Positions 14,230 through 21,632 are shown, numbered from the stretch's first letter. The stretch: DNA of 29,855 nucleotides from MWCR01 sp041665165 (GCA_041665165.1 JBAYJJ010000013.1:1-29855), one strand, 5' to 3'. The notes: generated from the sequence alone by a model not told the origin. Translations and numbers: made by a program.

Positions 14230-15643
14230 GGTAGTGCATGTAGACATGAACAGCTACTTCGCTTCTGTGGAGCAGCAGGCCAATCCGCATTTGCGCAACA
14301 AGCCTTTGGGTGTGTGCGCTTATTTGAACAAAAACGGCTGCATGATCGCAGCCTCCATTGAGGCTAAGAAGCGCGGGGCAAAAGTGGGCATGACTTTGCA
14401 GGAAGCGAGGAGCATGTGCCCGGGGATCGTGTTCGTGGAGAATGATCCGCCCAAATATCGCGCTGTGACATCTCGAGTGTTCGGGATATTGCATGAGATC
14501 ACTGACCGCGTGGAGCACTATTCCATTGACGAAGCTTTTTTGGATTTGAAAACTTGGTTTCGCGATCCGGCTGAGGCGGCCTGGGCCTTGGCTCGCGCGC
14601 GTTTGCGCATCCAAAGCGAGGTGGGAGACTGGCTCAAATGCTCAATCGGCATTGCGCCCAGCAAATTCCTGGCCAAACTTGCATCTGATCTGGAAAAGCC
14701 CAATGGACTGGTGGTCATCACGCCTGAGAATCTGGACAGCATCTTGATCAAGCTTGATCTTGAGGATGTGTGCGGCATAGCCAAACACATGCGCAGGCGC
14801 CTCAACAAACTTGGCATCTACACGCTCCTTCAGCTCAAGGATTATCCGGTCATGAACTTGATGCTAGCCCTGGGCAAAGCAGGCTGGCAGTGGCACGAGC
14901 GCTTGTGCGGCCGCGAAGCCGATCTGTTCGATGTCGCTGGCACCAGGATTCCTAAAAGCATTGGCCATTCTTTTTGCGTGCCCAAAAGAGCGAACGATAT
15001 TCCGGGAGCGATCCTCGGGATTTTGATCAAACTGACTGAGCGCGCCGGCCGTAGGCTCCGTCCATTCGGATTGTATGCGCGCAGCATGTCTGTCCAAGCC
15101 TGCTTTCATGATTGGGTGGCTCAGGCTGCAGCTGAAAAACATGTGCCGCGCGGTTTTGAAAATACCAATCATCCGTTTTTCGCGTACGAACAAGCCATGA
15201 ACAGTTCTGTATCTTTTTCTGAGCCAGCCAATGACATCTTCTCACTCGTTGGTGGAGCGACGCGCGCTTTAGAAAGTATGTGGGACGGCAAAATGCCTGT
15301 GACTTTTTTGGCCGTGACTTTGCATGACTTAGTGCCGTTTACTAATCAACTCAAGATGTCACTTCCCGTTGTCATTCCCGACCTGATCGGGAATCCAGAA
15401 TCAGAATGGTTGGATCCTCGCATTCGCAAGGATGACAAAGGGTGGTGCGAGGATGACAGGGTGGGGGACAGGGATGGCAAAAGGGTTGAGGCGACCAAGG
15501 CCGTTGACTCCATCCGCGACAGGTATGGCGAAGAGTCAATTGTTTTCGCCAGCATGCTCGGGCTGGATGAGGATTATGCGCCGCAAAGGATCGGTTTCAG
15601 GAAAATTGAAGGATTGGAAATGAATAATACGTGCAATGATTGA
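14228..15643 (+). CDS. dinB: Y-family DNA polymerase (Pol IV / DinB) with in-frame repeat insertion
   Basis: Translesion DNA polymerase, 471 aa (typical DinB 350-420). Catalytic acidic residues are Asp6 (VDMNSYFASVEQ) and Asp101/Glu102 (YSIDEAFLDL); the fingers, thumb (CGIAKHMRRRLNKLGI) and little finger follow. Around residues 382-417 a palindromic repeat is inserted in frame (VIPDLIGNPESEWLDPRIRK plus a degenerate second half) before the C-terminal strand (VEATKAVDSIRDRYGEESIV). ATG 14228 is the better start; GTG 14207 would make the inverted-repeat arm coding. It is probably under LexA control as the last gene of the operon. Confidence 0.93.
   Translation: MVVHVDMNSYFASVEQQANPHLRNKPLGVCAYLNKNGCMIAASIEAKKRGAKVGMTLQEARSMCPGIVFVENDPPKYRAVTSRVFGILHEITDRVEHYSIDEAFLDLKTWFRDPAEAAWALARARLRIQSEVGDWLKCSIGIAPSKFLAKLASDLEKPNGLVVITPENLDSILIKLDLEDVCGIAKHMRRRLNKLGIYTLLQLKDYPVMNLMLALGKAGWQWHERLCGREADLFDVAGTRIPKSIGHSFCVPKRANDIPGAILGILIKLTERAGRRLRPFGLYARSMSVQACFHDWVAQAAAEKHVPRGFENTNHPFFAYEQAMNSSVSFSEPANDIFSLVGGATRALESMWDGKMPVTFLAVTLHDLVPFTNQLKMSLPVVIPDLIGNPESEWLDPRIRKDDKGWCEDDRVGDRDGKRVEATKAVDSIRDRYGEESIVFASMLGLDEDYAPQRIGFRKIEGLEMNNTCND
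15371..15436 (+). repeat. Palindromic repeat inserted in dinB
   Basis: It begins GTCATTCCCGAC, with GTCATTCCCGA / TCGGGAAT and CCAG...TTGGATCC parts, and ends GCAAGGATGAC. This is the layout of the widespread GTCATTCCCG...GGGAATCCAG...GATGAC repeat, translated as VIPDLIGNPES-LDPRIRKDD. The reading frame is preserved. A partly decayed copy seems to follow to about 15474. Confidence 0.75.
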
Positions 15644-15648
15644 GAAAG

Positions 15649-15670
15649 AAAAAAACGTCCGTATCGGACG
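15649..15670 (-). terminator. Terminator of the small minus-strand unit
   Basis: CGTCCG-TAT-CGGACG stem (15656-15670) followed, on the minus strand, by seven T. It starts six bases after the dinB stop and might also help end dinB transcription, though without a U-tract on that side. Confidence 0.75.
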
Positions 15671-15691
15671 CGTAGAGTGAGGTGTTAGCGG

Positions 15692-15871
15692 TTATATCCA
15701 GAGAATCCAGGGGTACTCTTGTTCGAGATATGCGCGCTTTTGGATTTCTCGGCAAACGTTTTGAGTGTCTTGGGGATTGCTTTGACAGCAGTCCTCAAAA
15801 CTTCGTGGTTGTCCTCTTCGCAGACTTAGGGTATGGGTTGGATTTCGTTTCTCAGTTTCTTGAGCATCCAT
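15692..15871 (-). CDS. Small orphan protein (59 aa) with own promoter and terminator
   Basis: Unrecognised short ORF opening MDAQETEKRNPTHTLSLRRG and ending EQEYPWILWI. ATG 15871 is chosen because GAGG (15879-15882) lies seven bases upstream; ATG 15898 is an SD-less alternative. A near-consensus minus-strand promoter and a clean terminator bracket it, so the unit is surely transcribed; that it is translated is less certain. It shares the promoter-SD-ORF-hairpin layout of the other orphans. A small RNA is the alternative. Confidence 0.5.
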   Translation of the reverse strand: MDAQETEKRNPTHTLSLRRGQPRSFEDCCQSNPQDTQNVCREIQKRAYLEQEYPWILWI

Positions 15872-15924
15872 CAGGGCACCTCGTGCGGGTTGGAACATTG
15901 TTGTCCAAATTTAGCGGCTGATGA

Positions 15925-15953
15925 AGATTAAATCTGTAATGCCTTTTTGTCAA
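15925..15953 (-). promoter_or_regulatory. Promoter of the small minus-strand unit
   Basis: On the minus strand: TTGACA (15948-15953), a 17-base spacer and TAATCT (15925-15930). The predicted transcript runs leftward to the terminator at 15649, about 270 nt. Confidence 0.7.
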
Positions 15954-15974
15954 AATAGGAAAATCGAGAGCCTA

Positions 15975-16003
15975 CCCTGAGCGAGCGTAAGTCAGTGCGA
16001 GTC
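15975..16003 (+). repeat. Dispersed 29-nt repeat, copy 2
   Basis: 28 of 29 bases match 86-114. It is followed by a GC-rich stretch with inverted segments (GAGGCGGATGCGCCT). The rest of 15954-16097 shows nothing else I can name. Confidence 0.75.
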
Positions 16004-16097
16004 TCCTCCTGAGGCGGATGCGCCTAGGGCGCAGAACGGGAGGTGGATAGGCGTTGATACACCAGCAAATCGCATAGTTAAGGCCAATCTCTTGGTC

Positions 16098-16126
16098 TTG
16101 CAAATCGCATCGAAATATGCTAATCT
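16098..16126 (+). promoter_or_regulatory. Promoter of the RRM gene
   Basis: TTGCAA (16098-16103), a 17-base spacer and TAATCT (16121-16126). This predicts a leader of about 130 nt before ATG 16266, unusually long here and containing a perfect palindrome. Confidence 0.6.
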
Positions 16127-16163
16127 AATTGTGGATAGAACGTGCGATAGCCATCCTGTCCCT

Positions 16164-16191
16164 GTAGAGACGTAAAATTTTACGTCTGTAC
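16164..16191. repeat. GTAGAGACG-family palindrome in the RRM leader
   Basis: The core AGACGTAAAATTTTACGTCT (16168-16187) is a perfect 20-nt palindrome flanked by GTAG / GTAC. It is related in its ends to the repeats at 16551-16577 and 25438-25466, with a different loop. Confidence 0.65.
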
Positions 16192-16265
16192 GGGGGCCGC
16201 AAATAGGTCGTGGAAAGGTCATGCGCAAACGAGTATCCTGTTTAATTCTTTAGTACCACAAACGC

Positions 16266-16532
16266 ATGTCCGTAAAATTGTTTGTTGGTGGCATCCCTTA
16301 TCGCACCAGCGATGAGGAGCTCCAGCAGCTCTTCTCCCAGGCCGGCGAAGTCGTCTCCGTATTCATTCCTACGGATCGTGAGACGCGTCGCCCTCGTGGG
16401 TTCGCGTTCGTCGAAATGTCTGATGATGCTTCTGCAGAGAAGGCCATCTCCATGTTTGACGGTTCTGATATGGGTGGCCGCCGCATTGCGGTGAACAAAG
16501 CCCGCCCTCAGGAAGATCGCCCACGCCAATAA
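16266..16532 (+). CDS. RRM-domain RNA-binding protein
   Basis: An 88-aa single RNA recognition motif: RNP2 is KLFVGGIPY (residues 4-12), RNP1 is RGFAFVEM (about 44-51), and a short basic tail follows (ARPQEDRPRQ). It resembles the glycine-poor single-RRM proteins of cyanobacteria and other bacteria, which bind single-stranded RNA and are often cold-induced. Its long structured leader makes post-transcriptional or temperature control possible (inference). No SD. It ends in a terminator formed from a GTAGAGACG repeat. Confidence 0.92.
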   Translation: MSVKLFVGGIPYRTSDEELQQLFSQAGEVVSVFIPTDRETRRPRGFAFVEMSDDASAEKAISMFDGSDMGGRRIAVNKARPQEDRPRQ

Positions 16533-16550
16533 TCATAGAGAGCGAAAAAA

Positions 16551-16583
16551 GTAGAGACGCCCTGTCAGGGTGTCTCTTTTTTT
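16551..16583 (+). terminator. Terminator built from a GTAGAGACG repeat
   Basis: AGAGACGCCCTG / CAGGGTGTCTCT stem (one wobble) followed by a run of T. The same palindrome without a T-run is at 25438-25466. Confidence 0.85.
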
Positions 16584-16634
16584 GTGTTCATGCGGTTTAC
16601 AATCGCTCATTTGCATGGTAATTTGTTGTGCATT

Positions 16635-19610
16635 ATGGCCGAGAAATATCCATTTAAAGATATAGAGCCCAAGTGGCAGCAATGGTGGGAGGCTCATGGC
16701 GTTTATCATGCTGAGAATCCGGATAAAACCGAGAAGCAGAAGTTCTACGGCCTAGTTGAGTTTCCATACCCGTCTGGCGAGGGTTTGCACGTCGGCCATC
16801 CGCGTTCGTACACGGCCATTGATTTGATAACGCGCAAACGCCGCATGCAGAACAGGAATGTGATGTATCCGATTGGCTGGGATGCGTTTGGTTTGCCGGC
16901 CGAGAATTTCGCCATCAAGAAAAAGATCCATCCTTCCATCGTGACCACGCAGAACATCGCGACTTTTAAGCGCCAAATCCAATCATTGGGCCTGGGCTTT
17001 GATTGGACGCGCGAGATCAATACCACGGATCCAGCCTATTATCGTTGGACACAATGGATGTTCATCCAATTTTACGAATCCTGGTATGACGAGAAAATGG
17101 GAAAAGCCAGGTCTATCCAGGAGTTGGTGATTCCGCAAGATGTTGAGCTCAAGGGCCAAGAAGCAATCCGCGCATATAAGGATGCAGAGCGCATGGCCTA
17201 TAAAGCCAAAACCACGATCAACTGGTGTCCGCGCGACAAGATAGGCTTATCTAATGAAGAGGCCCAAGGTGGAATCTGCGATCGCTGCGGCGGCCCGGTT
17301 GAAAAGCGCGAAAAAGAACAATGGATGTTCCGCATTACCAAATATGCGAACAGATTGATCAAAGAATTGGATCAAGTGGATTATCTTGAGAAGATTAAAA
17401 CGCAACAAATCAATTGGATTGGAAAGTCTGAGGGCGCACTCGTTCGTTTTGTAATTTCAACTAATGATCAAGAAATAGTGGAAGTCTTCACCACACGCCC
17501 TGACACATTGTTCGGCGCCACATATCTCGTGCTATCGCCTGAACACGAAAAAGTGCAGGAGTGGATTGAGTCTGGCGCTGTGACCAATGTCAAAGAAATC
17601 AAAAAGTATCAAGATCAGACAAGGAAAAAGACAGAGATTGAACGCCAGGAAAATAAAGAAAAGACCGGCGTCGAATTGAAGGGAATCGTCGCAATCAACC
17701 CGGCCAATAAAAAAGAAATTCCAGTCTGGATTGCTGATTACGTCTTATCCGGCTATGGCACAGGCGCCATCATGGCCGTGCCAGCGCATGATGAGAGGGA
17801 CTTTGAATTCGCGAAGAAGTTTGAGCTACCGATCACACCTGTTGTGCGCGTGCCAGACGAGGATATAGGCGGCTGCGGTGCTGTACTTGAAACCGTCAAA
17901 GGCATGTTCCTCTTTCAAAAACGCGACCAGAAAGCTCCGATTCAGCCAGGGATGATAGCCTTGTTTGGCGGCGGAAGGGAACCAGGGGAAAATATTTTGT
18001 CTTGCCTGAAAAGAGAACTAGAAGAAGAACTTGAATTAGATATCTCGAAAAGGACTGCTAAATACATAGGTGATGCAGCGAGCAGAACTAGGCCTGGAAA
18101 ATATTATTCGATATTCCATATAGAAGACATTGACCTCAAAACATTGAAACTTCATGAAGGTGAATCAATAGTTGAAATGTCACTTCAAGAAGCTTTGTCT
18201 CATAAACTAGTTACGGAGTTCACAAAAAAGCGGATTGAGCTATTTTTGAAAGGATATTCAGAAACAGTATTTACTGGTAATGGCATCTCCATGAGTTCTG
18301 ACTTTTTGGACGGTCTTGAAACACCAAAAGCCACTGAGAAAATGATTTCATGGCTGGAGAAGAATGGAGTCGGGGAGAGGAAGACGACTTTCAAATTGCG
18401 CGACTGGGTTTTTTCACGCCAGCGCTATTGGGGCGAACCGATCCCAATGGTGTATTGCGAACATTGCGGCTGGAATCCAATCACTGACAATGAGTTGCCT
18501 TTAGTTTTGCCAGATGTAAAAAATTACGAGCCGACAGATACTGGCGAATCACCGCTTTCCACCATGACTGATTGGGTCAAGGCAAGTTGTCCTATTTGCC
18601 AGGGCGAGGCGCGCCGCGAAACAGACACCATGCCTAACTGGGCCGGTTCTTCCTGGTACTTTTTGCGCTATTGCGACCCGAACAATAAGGAAGCTTTTGC
18701 CTCGCGCCGGGCTATGGAATATTGGATGCCCGTTGATTTGTACAATGGCGGCATGGAGCACACGACTTTGCATCTTTTGTATTCGCGTTTTTGGTACAAG
18801 TTTTTGTTTGACCGCGGCTTTGTTCCGTCTTCCTGCGGCTCAGAGCCATATGCCAGCCGTCGGTCGCATGCCATGATTTTGGGCGAGGGCGGAATCAAGA
18901 TGTCCAAGTCAAAAGGCAATGTGATCAATCCGGATGATGTGGTGGCTGAATTCGGCGCTGATGTATTCAGGGTGTATGAGATGTTCATGGGCCCGTATGA
19001 CATGGATGCGCCATGGGACACACACGGCATCCAGGGCGTAAAACGCTTTTTGGACAAGGCCTGGAATATTAGCTTGCAACAAATACAAAAAGCCCCCTTG
19101 ATAAAGGGGGACCAAGGGGGTTTTGAGAATGTCTTTGATCTGGAAGATGTTAGGCCGTATGAAAATATTTTGCATCAGACAATCAAAAAGGTCGGGGATG
19201 ACATCGATAACCTGAGATTCAATACGGCTGTATCCGCTTTGATGATTTTGACCAATGAATTGCAGACAGCAGATTTGCGGGCCCGTGATTTTGAGTCTTA
19301 TCTAAAGATCCTTGCGCCTTTTGCGCCGCACATGACAGAAGAGCTGTGGCACATGCTGGGCCGCGAAGATTCGATCCATGCTTCGTCTTGGCCGGCCCAT
19401 GATCCGGACAAACTCAAGGTATCTGAAGTGGAAATCGCGGTCCAAATCAATGGCAAGGTCCGCGGCCAGGTAAAGGTCCCTGCCGGGTCAGACGAGGCTT
19501 TTGTGCGCCAAGCAGCCGAACAGGTGGAAAACGTAAAAAAGCATTTAGAGGGCAAAACACCCAAGAAAATCATCTATATTAAGGATAAAATCCTAAGTTT
19601 CGTTATTTAA
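16635..19610 (+). CDS. leuS: Leucyl-tRNA synthetase with Nudix domain in the editing domain
   Basis: Charges tRNA-Leu; 991 aa (usual 800-870). HVGH is at 52-55 and KMSKS at 755-759. Zn-type Cys clusters are CDRCGG and CEHCGW...CPICQG. The CP1 editing domain keeps TTRPDTLFGATYL and AVPAHDERDFEFAKKF. From about 412 to 540 a Nudix domain interrupts CP1: its box has GGREPGE at 446-452, RELEEE at 460-465 and Glu467 where the consensus has Gly. CP1 then resumes at GNGISMSSDFLDGL. A 12-residue palindromic-repeat insertion (KAPLIKGDQGGF) lies near 820-832. ATG 16635 gives the family N-terminus; no SD. Confidence 0.95.
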   Translation: MAEKYPFKDIEPKWQQWWEAHGVYHAENPDKTEKQKFYGLVEFPYPSGEGLHVGHPRSYTAIDLITRKRRMQNRNVMYPIGWDAFGLPAENFAIKKKIHPSIVTTQNIATFKRQIQSLGLGFDWTREINTTDPAYYRWTQWMFIQFYESWYDEKMGKARSIQELVIPQDVELKGQEAIRAYKDAERMAYKAKTTINWCPRDKIGLSNEEAQGGICDRCGGPVEKREKEQWMFRITKYANRLIKELDQVDYLEKIKTQQINWIGKSEGALVRFVISTNDQEIVEVFTTRPDTLFGATYLVLSPEHEKVQEWIESGAVTNVKEIKKYQDQTRKKTEIERQENKEKTGVELKGIVAINPANKKEIPVWIADYVLSGYGTGAIMAVPAHDERDFEFAKKFELPITPVVRVPDEDIGGCGAVLETVKGMFLFQKRDQKAPIQPGMIALFGGGREPGENILSCLKRELEEELELDISKRTAKYIGDAASRTRPGKYYSIFHIEDIDLKTLKLHEGESIVEMSLQEALSHKLVTEFTKKRIELFLKGYSETVFTGNGISMSSDFLDGLETPKATEKMISWLEKNGVGERKTTFKLRDWVFSRQRYWGEPIPMVYCEHCGWNPITDNELPLVLPDVKNYEPTDTGESPLSTMTDWVKASCPICQGEARRETDTMPNWAGSSWYFLRYCDPNNKEAFASRRAMEYWMPVDLYNGGMEHTTLHLLYSRFWYKFLFDRGFVPSSCGSEPYASRRSHAMILGEGGIKMSKSKGNVINPDDVVAEFGADVFRVYEMFMGPYDMDAPWDTHGIQGVKRFLDKAWNISLQQIQKAPLIKGDQGGFENVFDLEDVRPYENILHQTIKKVGDDIDNLRFNTAVSALMILTNELQTADLRARDFESYLKILAPFAPHMTEELWHMLGREDSIHASSWPAHDPDKLKVSEVEIAVQINGKVRGQVKVPAGSDEAFVRQAAEQVENVKKHLEGKTPKKIIYIKDKILSFVI
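19091..19124 (+). repeat. Palindromic repeat inserted in leuS
   Basis: CCCCCTTGATAAAGGGGG followed by ACCAAGGGGGTTTT. It is translated as KAPLIKGDQGGF, within the helical segment between the catalytic and anticodon-binding domains. It is related in style to the CCTTTATCAAGG hairpins at 1447-1474 and 1539-1556. Confidence 0.75.
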
Positions 19611-19631
19611 GCCAAAATTAGCCCAGGATGC

Positions 19632-19660
19632 TTGACAACTTTCCAAAAAAGCTCTATTTT
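19632..19660 (+). promoter_or_regulatory. Promoter of the 307-aa orphan gene
   Basis: TTGACA (19632-19637), a 17-base spacer and TATTTT (19655-19660), 22 bases after the leuS stop. Confidence 0.7.
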
Positions 19661-19718
19661 GAATCAAGCAATTAGAGCTCTTTTCGCAATCGAGAAACCC
19701 AAGACTGGAGGCGGTATT

Positions 19719-20642
19719 ATGAACTCAGCTCCGCTTCTCTCGTCCGAGTACGATCCCGAAGAGGCTGTCTCTCGCTGTAGGAGCGGAATCCAGCCTGTCG
19801 GCTCAACCATTTTCAAGGAGTTGAACCATCGTTTGAGGCATCTGTTCATGGAAGAAGACTTCGTGGAGAGTTGCAGGGCAAATCATGGAAACTTCAAGTG
19901 TCTTTGGAACAGCCGCGAGACAGTCAAGCTCGTGAAGGCTGATGGAGAACCTTTCGGCACGATCACTTTGGACGACAAGCAGCAGAAAACTCTCAAGCTT
20001 CGTTTGGGGGAGGATACGCCCTGGGGCCCAAGGCCCTTGGTCAAAGAAATCATCCAAGTACCCGAAGACGAACTTGTTTTGCCTCCTGACCGAGGCAAGC
20101 CAGGAGCAGAGAACCCATTCTTGCCCGCGCCGGCACTATTCCAAGCGAACGCGGCCTGGGTCGTGCTGGTGTACGAAAAGTACAGCAAGGCCGAAAAGAT
20201 CAAGAGGATGCTCAGTTATGGCCGGCGAGCCTTTCCAGTCTGTACCCGCCCCCGCAATATCGTTGACCCATACCTGCATCAGTCACGGAACAGGGACATT
20301 GTGAGGATCAGTAAGACCACCAAGACTCGCTTGGAAGCGCTGAGCATAGAAGATGCAGAAGCGCTGGATTTGAGGGACGGAGATCAGGTTCCAAAGTCAG
20401 TGGTCCGCTGGTGGCGCGAGCTTCAGAACCTAGTTCCGCGTACAGGCCAAGTCATTTCTGTTCTCACGCCCAGGTCAGCTGGAGCACTGATGCGCATGTT
20501 TTATTGGGATCAAGCGTGGGACTGGATGAACATCCCGGATATCCTCGTAGCAGACAGAATGATCACTCTCACTTTCAGCTCGGAAGACGCTAAGACGCCG
20601 GTGAAGCTGAATACGAAAAGGTACTTTTGGGCCGACCACTAA
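19719..20642 (+). CDS. Orphan protein (307 aa)
   Basis: Unrecognised. ATG 19719 is supported by GGAGG (19707-19711) and by the promoter at 19632, which lies inside the longer open frame. It is soluble, with no signal peptide. It has an N-terminal helical part, a charged middle (GTITLDDKQQKTLKLRLGED), a proline-rich segment (QVPEDELVLPPDRGKPGAEN) and a C-terminal part with Trp-rich stretches (VVRWWRELQNL, FYWDQAWDWMNIPDILVAD). Monocistronic, with the stop codon in the loop of its terminator. Confidence 0.7.
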   Translation: MNSAPLLSSEYDPEEAVSRCRSGIQPVGSTIFKELNHRLRHLFMEEDFVESCRANHGNFKCLWNSRETVKLVKADGEPFGTITLDDKQQKTLKLRLGEDTPWGPRPLVKEIIQVPEDELVLPPDRGKPGAENPFLPAPALFQANAAWVVLVYEKYSKAEKIKRMLSYGRRAFPVCTRPRNIVDPYLHQSRNRDIVRISKTTKTRLEALSIEDAEALDLRDGDQVPKSVVRWWRELQNLVPRTGQVISVLTPRSAGALMRMFYWDQAWDWMNIPDILVADRMITLTFSSEDAKTPVKLNTKRYFWADH

Positions 20643-20656
20643 TGTCGGTCTTTTTT
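20631..20656 (+). terminator. Terminator with the stop codon in its loop
   Basis: GCCGAC (20631-20636) / GTCGGT (20644-20649) stem and a T-run; the TAA is in the loop, as in the 3198-3653 gene. Confidence 0.75.
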
Positions 20657-20660
20657 AATC

Positions 20661-20689
20661 TTGTCAAAAGATGCCTGAGAGATTACATT
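20661..20689 (+). promoter_or_regulatory. trxB promoter, nearly leaderless
   Basis: TTGTCA (20661-20666), a 17-base spacer and TACATT (20684-20689). The -10 ends 10 bases before ATG 20700, so transcription should begin only a few bases upstream of the start codon. Confidence 0.6.
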
Positions 20690-20699
20690 TAGATACATT

Positions 20700-21632
20700 A
20701 TGTCTGAAAATTTCATCACAGCCGACATCGGCATTATCGGCGCAGGGCCTGCGGGCTATAGCGCTGCGGTTTATGCCATGCGCGCCGGGCTTACGGCAGC
20801 CTTGTGGATGGGGCCAGAGCCAGGGGGCCAGCTCACGACAACCAATGAAGTTGATAATTTCTTGGGTTTTGATCAAGGCATTCTGGGTGCGGACTTGATG
20901 GAAAAAGCCAAAAAGCATGCTGAGAGATTTGGCGCGCAATTAATCCAAGACAAAATCACTAAAGTCGAACCAAAAGATGACAAGTTTATTTTGCACGGCG
21001 AAAAGCAGAGCGGGGAAGTGCGCGCCGTAATTGTCGCGACCGGCGCAGTGGCCAAGTGGCTAGGCACGCCTTCTGAGGCTAAGTTCAAAGGCAAAGGCGT
21101 TTCAGGCTGTGCCACTTGCGACGGGTTTTTCTTCAAAAACAAGAATGTCGCGATTGTGGGCGCCGGCGACGTGGCCATGGAAGATGCACATTTTCTAGGC
21201 CGCATTGCCAACAGCGTCACCATCCTTGTGCGCAAAGGCGAGGATGGAATTAAAGCCAGCAAAATAATGTATGAGCGCGCCAAGCAAAATCCAAAGATCA
21301 AGTTTGTATTTAATACAGAAGTTGATGAGTTCTTGGGTGAAACAACGCTAAAATCCATCCGGTTAAAAAACAATGTCACGAACGAAATGACGGAAATGCC
21401 AATCGACGGCGTGTTTATCGCGATTGGCCACCGCCCAAACACTGAGTTCATCTGCGATTTAGTGGAATGCGAGCACGACGGTTATATCAAAGCCATTGGC
21501 ACTAAGACTAATGTCCCAGGTATTTTTGCGGCCGGCGATGTGGCAGACCGCGTTTATCGCCAGGCCATCACATCTGCCGCCTCAGGCTGCATGGCGCTCA
21601 TGGATGCCAAGAAGTGGCTGGAGACGAAATAA
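20700..21632 (+). CDS. trxB: Thioredoxin-disulfide reductase
   Basis: Flavoprotein that passes electrons from NAD(P)H to thioredoxin; 310 aa, a normal length. The FAD motif is GIIGAGPAG (11-19), the redox pair Cys137/Cys140 is in SGCATCDG, the NAD(P) fold is VAIVGAGDVAMEDA (150-163) and the second FAD site is GIFAAGDVADRVYRQAITSAASG. The usual NADPH phosphate-binding HRRxxxR is replaced by VRKGEDGIKA, and GGGDSA reads GAGDVA, so cofactor preference may be altered. No SD; probably leaderless. Confidence 0.95.
   Translation: MSENFITADIGIIGAGPAGYSAAVYAMRAGLTAALWMGPEPGGQLTTTNEVDNFLGFDQGILGADLMEKAKKHAERFGAQLIQDKITKVEPKDDKFILHGEKQSGEVRAVIVATGAVAKWLGTPSEAKFKGKGVSGCATCDGFFFKNKNVAIVGAGDVAMEDAHFLGRIANSVTILVRKGEDGIKASKIMYERAKQNPKIKFVFNTEVDEFLGETTLKSIRLKNNVTNEMTEMPIDGVFIAIGHRPNTEFICDLVECEHDGYIKAIGTKTNVPGIFAAGDVADRVYRQAITSAASGCMALMDAKKWLETK

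Noticed and set aside
15682..15921. Plus-strand 79-codon ORF
   Set aside because: It is antisense to the minus-strand unit, which has a strong promoter, SD and terminator; the plus frame has no start signal.
16130..16138. DnaA box (TGTGGATAG)
   Set aside because: A single near-match (8 of 9) with no cluster, AT-rich unwinding region or dnaA/dnaN nearby; it does not support an origin.
17841..18270. LeuRS Nudix segment as an assembly chimera
   Set aside because: Both junctions are in frame, both CP1 halves continue in register, and the inserted domain is complete with its Nudix box.
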